From Methylogaea oryzae (GTDB taxonomy: Bacteria > Pseudomonadota > Gammaproteobacteria > Methylococcales > Methylococcaceae): DNA of 64,000 nucleotides. The notes beneath the pieces are model-generated. The model ran no database searches and was not told the DNA's origin. It saw only the letters and a list, made by a program, of their open reading frames with translations. This document shows positions 60,707-64,000 of the stretch, piece after piece. The stretch's first letter is position 1. Every line of letters starts with the position of its first letter. A program made the translations under genes and the position numbers. Location: assembly GCF_019669985.1 (NCBI RefSeq), contig NZ_AP019782.1, positions 1,542,501-1,606,500 on the forward strand, read 5' to 3'.

Positions 60707-61941
60707 GCCTAGACGCCTGCGTGACGGCGGAAACCGGGCTGTTGTCCCTGCAAGAGGCCCTGGGGCGGATATTGGCGGACATCGATCCGTTGCCGCGCCG
60801 GGAAAACCTGCCGCTGAAAGCCGCTTTGGGGCGGGTGCTGGCCGAGGACGTGCCGTCCCCGCTGGATTTGCCGCCTTTCGCCAATTCCGCCATGGACGGC
60901 TATGCCCTGCGGGCCGCCGATACGGCCGAGGGCCGGAGCCGTCTGGCCTTGGTCGGCGTCAGTTGGGCGGGCCGGCCGTTTCAAGGCGCGGTGGCGGCGG
61001 GCCAGTGCGTGCGCATTTTCACCGGCGCCGCGTTGCCCGAAGGCGCCGACACGGTGGTGATGCAGGAGGACGTGACCGCCGAGGAGGGCGGCGTTTTCCT
61101 GCAAGGGCCGCTGAAAGCCGGCAAGAACGTGCGCCGGGCGGGCGAAGAGCTGCGCGCCGGCGACATCGCTCTGGCGGCCGGCAAGCGCCTGGGACCGGCC
61201 GATATCGCCTTGCTGGCCTCCCTGGGGCGGCGTGAAGCGGCGGTGCGGGCCAGGCCGCGCGTGGCGTTTTTCTCCACCGGCGACGAGTTGCGCGGCGTCG
61301 GCGACCCCTTGGCGCCGGGACAGATATACGACAGCAATCGCTACGCCTTGGACGGCCTGTTGCGCGAGGCCGGGGCCGAGGCGATCGATTTGGGCGTGGC
61401 GGCGGACGATCCAGCCGCGTTGAAAGCCTTGCTGCTGCAGGCGTCCGCCCAAGCGGACTTAGTGATCAGCTCCGGCGGCGTTTCCGTCGGCGAGGCGGAT
61501 TTCGTCACCGGCGCGTTGGCGGAGGTGGGGCGGATCCGCTTGTGGAAAATGGCGGTCAAGCCGGGCAAGCCCATCGCTTTCGGCCGCATCGGCGCCGCTT
61601 GGTTTTTCGGCCTGCCGGGCAACCCGGTGGCGGTGATGGTGGGGTTTCGCCAAGTGGTGAGGCCGGCGCTGGCCCGGTTGGCAGGTGCCGAGCCCAAGCC
61701 CCCCCTGCGTTTCGGCGCGCGCAGCCGCCAGGCGATGAAAAAATCCGCCGGCCGGCTGGAGTTCCAGCGGGGAGAGCTGGAGCGCGATCAGGACGGCCAG
61801 TGGTGGGTCAGCGGCTTGGCGGCCCAAGGCTCGCACATGCTGACCGGCATGAGCCGGGCCGATTGCCTCATCGTGCTGCCGGCCGAATGCGCCGGCGTGG
61901 CCGCAGGCGATCTGGTGGAAGTGGAACCTTTGGCGTGGTAG
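60703..61941 (+). CDS. moeA: Molybdopterin molybdenumtransferase MoeA
   Basis: A 412-aa enzyme that inserts molybdenum into molybdopterin. LPPFANSAMDGYALRAAD, IFTGAALPEGADTVVMQED, the SSGGVSVGEADF motif and FGLPGNPVAVMV are all characteristic. Its start lies within the mobB stop. Confidence 0.96.
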   Translation: MSLDACVTAETGLLSLQEALGRILADIDPLPRRENLPLKAALGRVLAEDVPSPLDLPPFANSAMDGYALRAADTAEGRSRLALVGVSWAGRPFQGAVAAGQCVRIFTGAALPEGADTVVMQEDVTAEEGGVFLQGPLKAGKNVRRAGEELRAGDIALAAGKRLGPADIALLASLGRREAAVRARPRVAFFSTGDELRGVGDPLAPGQIYDSNRYALDGLLREAGAEAIDLGVAADDPAALKALLLQASAQADLVISSGGVSVGEADFVTGALAEVGRIRLWKMAVKPGKPIAFGRIGAAWFFGLPGNPVAVMVGFRQVVRPALARLAGAEPKPPLRFGARSRQAMKKSAGRLEFQRGELERDQDGQWWVSGLAAQGSHMLTGMSRADCLIVLPAECAGVAAGDLVEVEPLAW

Positions 61942-61967
61942 AGATTTTAGGAACATAGACGAAGAGC

Positions 61968-62945
61968 ATGACGGATAACGCGATCCTGGTAACCGGCGGC
62001 GCCGGCTATATCGGCAGCCACGTGGTCAAGCTGCTGGGCGAGGCGGGCGAAAACGTGGTGGTGCTGGACGATTTGTCCACTGGCCGGCGCGACGCCGTGT
62101 TGTACGGCGAGTTCGTCGAAGGGGACGTGGGCGACAGCCGCCTCGTCGGCGAACTGATAGTCCGTCACCGGGTGGGGGCCGTGCTGCATTTCGCCGACCG
62201 CACCATCGTCGCCGAATCGGTGGCCGATCCCCTCAAATACTACGGCAACAACACCTGCAAAACCCGCAACCTGCTGCAATGCTGCGTGGACGCCGGCGTG
62301 CCGCACTTTATCTTTTCCTCGTCGGCGTCCGTGTACGGCACGCGCGACGACGGCCGCGCCGCCGAGGACAGCCCCACCCGCCCCATCAATCCCTACGGCA
62401 CGTCCAAGCTCATCGCCGAGTGGATGCTGCGCGACTGCGCCGCCGCCTACGGCCTGGGTTACGTCGCCCTGCGTTACTTCAACGTGGCCGGTTGCGATCC
62501 CGAGGGGCGCTTGGGCAACAACACCCCCAACGCCACGGTGCTCATCAAGGTGGCGGCGGAAGTGGCCGCCGGCAAGCGCGACAAGCTGCGCATCTTCGGC
62601 ACGGACTATCCCACCGCCGACGGCACCGGCATCCGCGATTACGTGCACGTGTCCGATCTGGCCGACGCTCACATCAAGGCCTTGGCCTATTTGCGCCGGG
62701 GCGGCGATTCCACCGTGCTCAACGTCGGCTACGGCAGCGGCTACAGCGTGCGGCAGGTGGTGGACGCCATGGAACGGGCCGCAGGCCTGCCCTTGGCGGT
62801 GGAGGAATGCCCGCGCCGTCCCGGCGATCCAGCGGAAGTGGTGGCCGTGGCCGACCGCATTCGCGGCCTGCTAGACTGGACGCCGCGTTACAACGACCTG
62901 GACTTTATCGTGCGCACCCAGTTGGCTTGGGAAAAGCGCGGCTAG
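61968..62945 (+). CDS. galE: UDP-glucose 4-epimerase
   Basis: A 325-aa epimerase: GGAGYIGSHVVKLL, LDDLSTGRRDAV, SSSASVYG, YGTSKLIAEWML and the C-terminal ECPRRPGDPAEVVA. Interconverts UDP-glucose and UDP-galactose for surface glycans. 26 bp after moeA. Confidence 0.94.
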   Translation: MTDNAILVTGGAGYIGSHVVKLLGEAGENVVVLDDLSTGRRDAVLYGEFVEGDVGDSRLVGELIVRHRVGAVLHFADRTIVAESVADPLKYYGNNTCKTRNLLQCCVDAGVPHFIFSSSASVYGTRDDGRAAEDSPTRPINPYGTSKLIAEWMLRDCAAAYGLGYVALRYFNVAGCDPEGRLGNNTPNATVLIKVAAEVAAGKRDKLRIFGTDYPTADGTGIRDYVHVSDLADAHIKALAYLRRGGDSTVLNVGYGSGYSVRQVVDAMERAAGLPLAVEECPRRPGDPAEVVAVADRIRGLLDWTPRYNDLDFIVRTQLAWEKRG

Positions 62946-62991
62946 TGGGCCATCGCGGCATTATCTGTATTTATCACGGCATGGTTGCACA

Positions 62992-63441
62992 ATGATCAGA
63001 ATCTTATTCCTCAGCCTGGCCTGCCTGGCTTTGGCCGGTTGCATGGCGGCGGCCGTGCCCGCCGCCGATATGGTCATCAGCGCCGTAGGACGCGCCATGG
63101 TCAACAAGGCCGCCGGCACGGCGGAATCCAGCGGCACGCAAGCGAAGACGCCCGCGGCCGGCGCCGCGCAGCCGGCGACGGTGCTGGATTTCGACGTGCC
63201 TTCCGACGCCTTGAGAAACAAGGACGGGGAGTTGTCGACGCTGCTGCGCAAGGCCGGCGAGTTGGCCTTGAAGTACGACGTGCCGGTGACGCTGGTCAGC
63301 AGCAGTGCGGATCGGGATTACCTGATGCAAGAACTCAATCAGGCCGGCGAACCGGTCATCATGTACCGGCTGGGCGAATATCCGCGCATCACCATCAGCC
63401 TCAAACAGAACGAGCCGGCGCGGACGGGGGCGGTGCGATGA
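62992..63441 (+). CDS. Putative lipoprotein of unknown function
   Basis: A 149-aa exported protein with a lipobox (FLSLACLALAGC, Cys17). The mature part has an Ala/Thr-rich linker and a small domain (residues 70-140, DFDVPSDALRNKDGELSTLL, TLVSSSADRDYLM). No family recognised. It overlaps the following gene by ATGA. Confidence 0.75.
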   Translation: MIRILFLSLACLALAGCMAAAVPAADMVISAVGRAMVNKAAGTAESSGTQAKTPAAGAAQPATVLDFDVPSDALRNKDGELSTLLRKAGELALKYDVPVTLVSSSADRDYLMQELNQAGEPVIMYRLGEYPRITISLKQNEPARTGAVR

Positions 63442-63788
63442 GCGAGACAAAGCGGATGACGGCCGCCATGGGGGCGCTGTTGCTGGCGCTGGGCGGCGCG
63501 GCGCATGCCGATTCCGCCGCGGAGGCGCAGGCCCAGCCGGCGGCGACGCCGGCGCAGGACAAATCCCAGCCGCCGGCGCCGGAAGCGGCGGCACCTCAGC
63601 CGGCGGCCGAGTCCGCCGTTGCCGCCGAGACGCCGGCCGCCGCGCCGGCATCTCCGCCGGCCGATACCCAGCCCGCCAAGGAAGTCCCGAGCACGGCCGG
63701 CGCCGATGCCAAAGGCGGCGTCAGCGAGGTTTCCCGCCGCAAAATACGCGACACCATACGCAAGTTGGACGATTTGCTGCGGCGTTGA
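63438..63788 (+). CDS. Exported Ala/Pro-rich small protein
   Basis: A 116-aa protein with a signal peptide (MGALLLALGGAAHA), a low-complexity Ala/Pro middle, and a short charged C-terminal helix (SRRKIRDTIRKLDDLLRR). Translationally coupled to the lipoprotein gene; the two probably work together at the envelope. Confidence 0.7.
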   Translation: MSETKRMTAAMGALLLALGGAAHADSAAEAQAQPAATPAQDKSQPPAPEAAAPQPAAESAVAAETPAAAPASPPADTQPAKEVPSTAGADAKGGVSEVSRRKIRDTIRKLDDLLRR

Positions 63789-63826
63789 TCCGGCGCGGCG
63801 CCGGCGCCCCCCACCCAGGCCGTCGG

Positions 63827-64000
63827 TTAATGCGGCGCCGATGCGTCGGCGGCGTTGCCGACGTATTGGGACAAAACCGCGCGTCGCCGCGGCAAGCCTT
63901 CCCAGATGAATTCGACATCCCGCTCCGTCAGCACGCTCACGCACTCCGTGGAGCGCACGAACGCAGCGAGAAACGGCCCCATGGCGCGTTGCTGGGTTTG
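63827..64000 (-). CDS. C-terminal end of an unidentified protein (truncated by the window edge)
   Basis: An open minus-strand frame runs from the right edge to TAA at 63827, giving 57 residues (QTQQRAMGPFLAAFVRSTE, then LTERDVEFIWEGLPRRRA and NAADASAPH). It reads as natural protein sequence, but no family can be named from this fragment. Confidence 0.6.
   Translation of the reverse strand, partial: QTQQRAMGPFLAAFVRSTECVSVLTERDVEFIWEGLPRRRAVLSQYVGNAADASAPH

Overview
The window is GC-rich and reads as a chromosomal segment of a gammaproteobacterium, most likely a Methylococcaceae-type methanotroph. The order pyrG-kdsA-eno-ftsB-ispD-ispF-truD and the pairs dksA-gluQ and mobB-moeA are gammaproteobacterial. 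The adjacent trio malyl-CoA lyase, malate-CoA ligase beta and alpha (mcl-mtkA-mtkB) is the serine-cycle module known from Methylococcus-like methanotrophs. The taxonomic call is an inference from gene content.

Layout. 1-7.7 kb: end of a YoaA/DinG helicase, a CHASE hybrid histidine kinase, then mcl-mtkAB. 7.7-9.5 kb: a 1.1 kb gene-free stretch with three copies of a DnaA-box module, a small ribbon-helix-helix gene that resembles MatP, and an array of short palindromes TTAGTNNCTAA. 9.5-15.6 kb (minus strand): an ECF sigma factor, a small membrane protein, a CpxP/CnrX-like protein and a TolC-MacA-MacB exporter. 16.0-21.2 kb (plus strand, divergent): a RiPP cluster with a 138-aa leader-bearing precursor, a 322-aa protein with 34 cysteines, a stand-alone kinase, a HopA1-like lyase candidate and a LanC-type zinc cyclase. 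These are the separated activities of class V lanthipeptide synthesis. 21.3-26.6 kb: tonB, exbB, a TonB-dependent receptor and an exported Asp-box beta-propeller, with the same palindromic operator ahead of tonB and ahead of the receptor gene. 26.7-32.8 kb: an HlyD/RbbA/YhhJ-type ABC exporter interrupted by slyX and two small genes. 33.3-39.9 kb: the pyrG to truD housekeeping block. 40-50 kb: accessory genes (Smr, a secreted papain-like protein, TraR/DksA, GST, SGNH hydrolase, a receiver-metallo-beta-lactamase fusion, a nuclease, a hybrid kinase, a small ORF, tRNA-Arg). 50.4-64 kb: rep, a LuxR-type regulator, mtnA, an extended crcB, serS, gluQ, dksA, an aminotransferase, two sugar-nucleotide epimerases, mobB-moeA and two small envelope proteins.

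The most interesting part is 9.5-26.6 kb. An ECF-controlled MacAB-TolC exporter, a split class V lanthipeptide-like synthetase with a very unusual multi-cysteine substrate, and a dedicated TonB-ExbB-receptor set lie side by side. Together they could make, export and re-import or sense a thioether-bridged peptide; that linkage is a hypothesis. Second is the 7.7-9.5 kb region, which looks like a replication or segregation locus.
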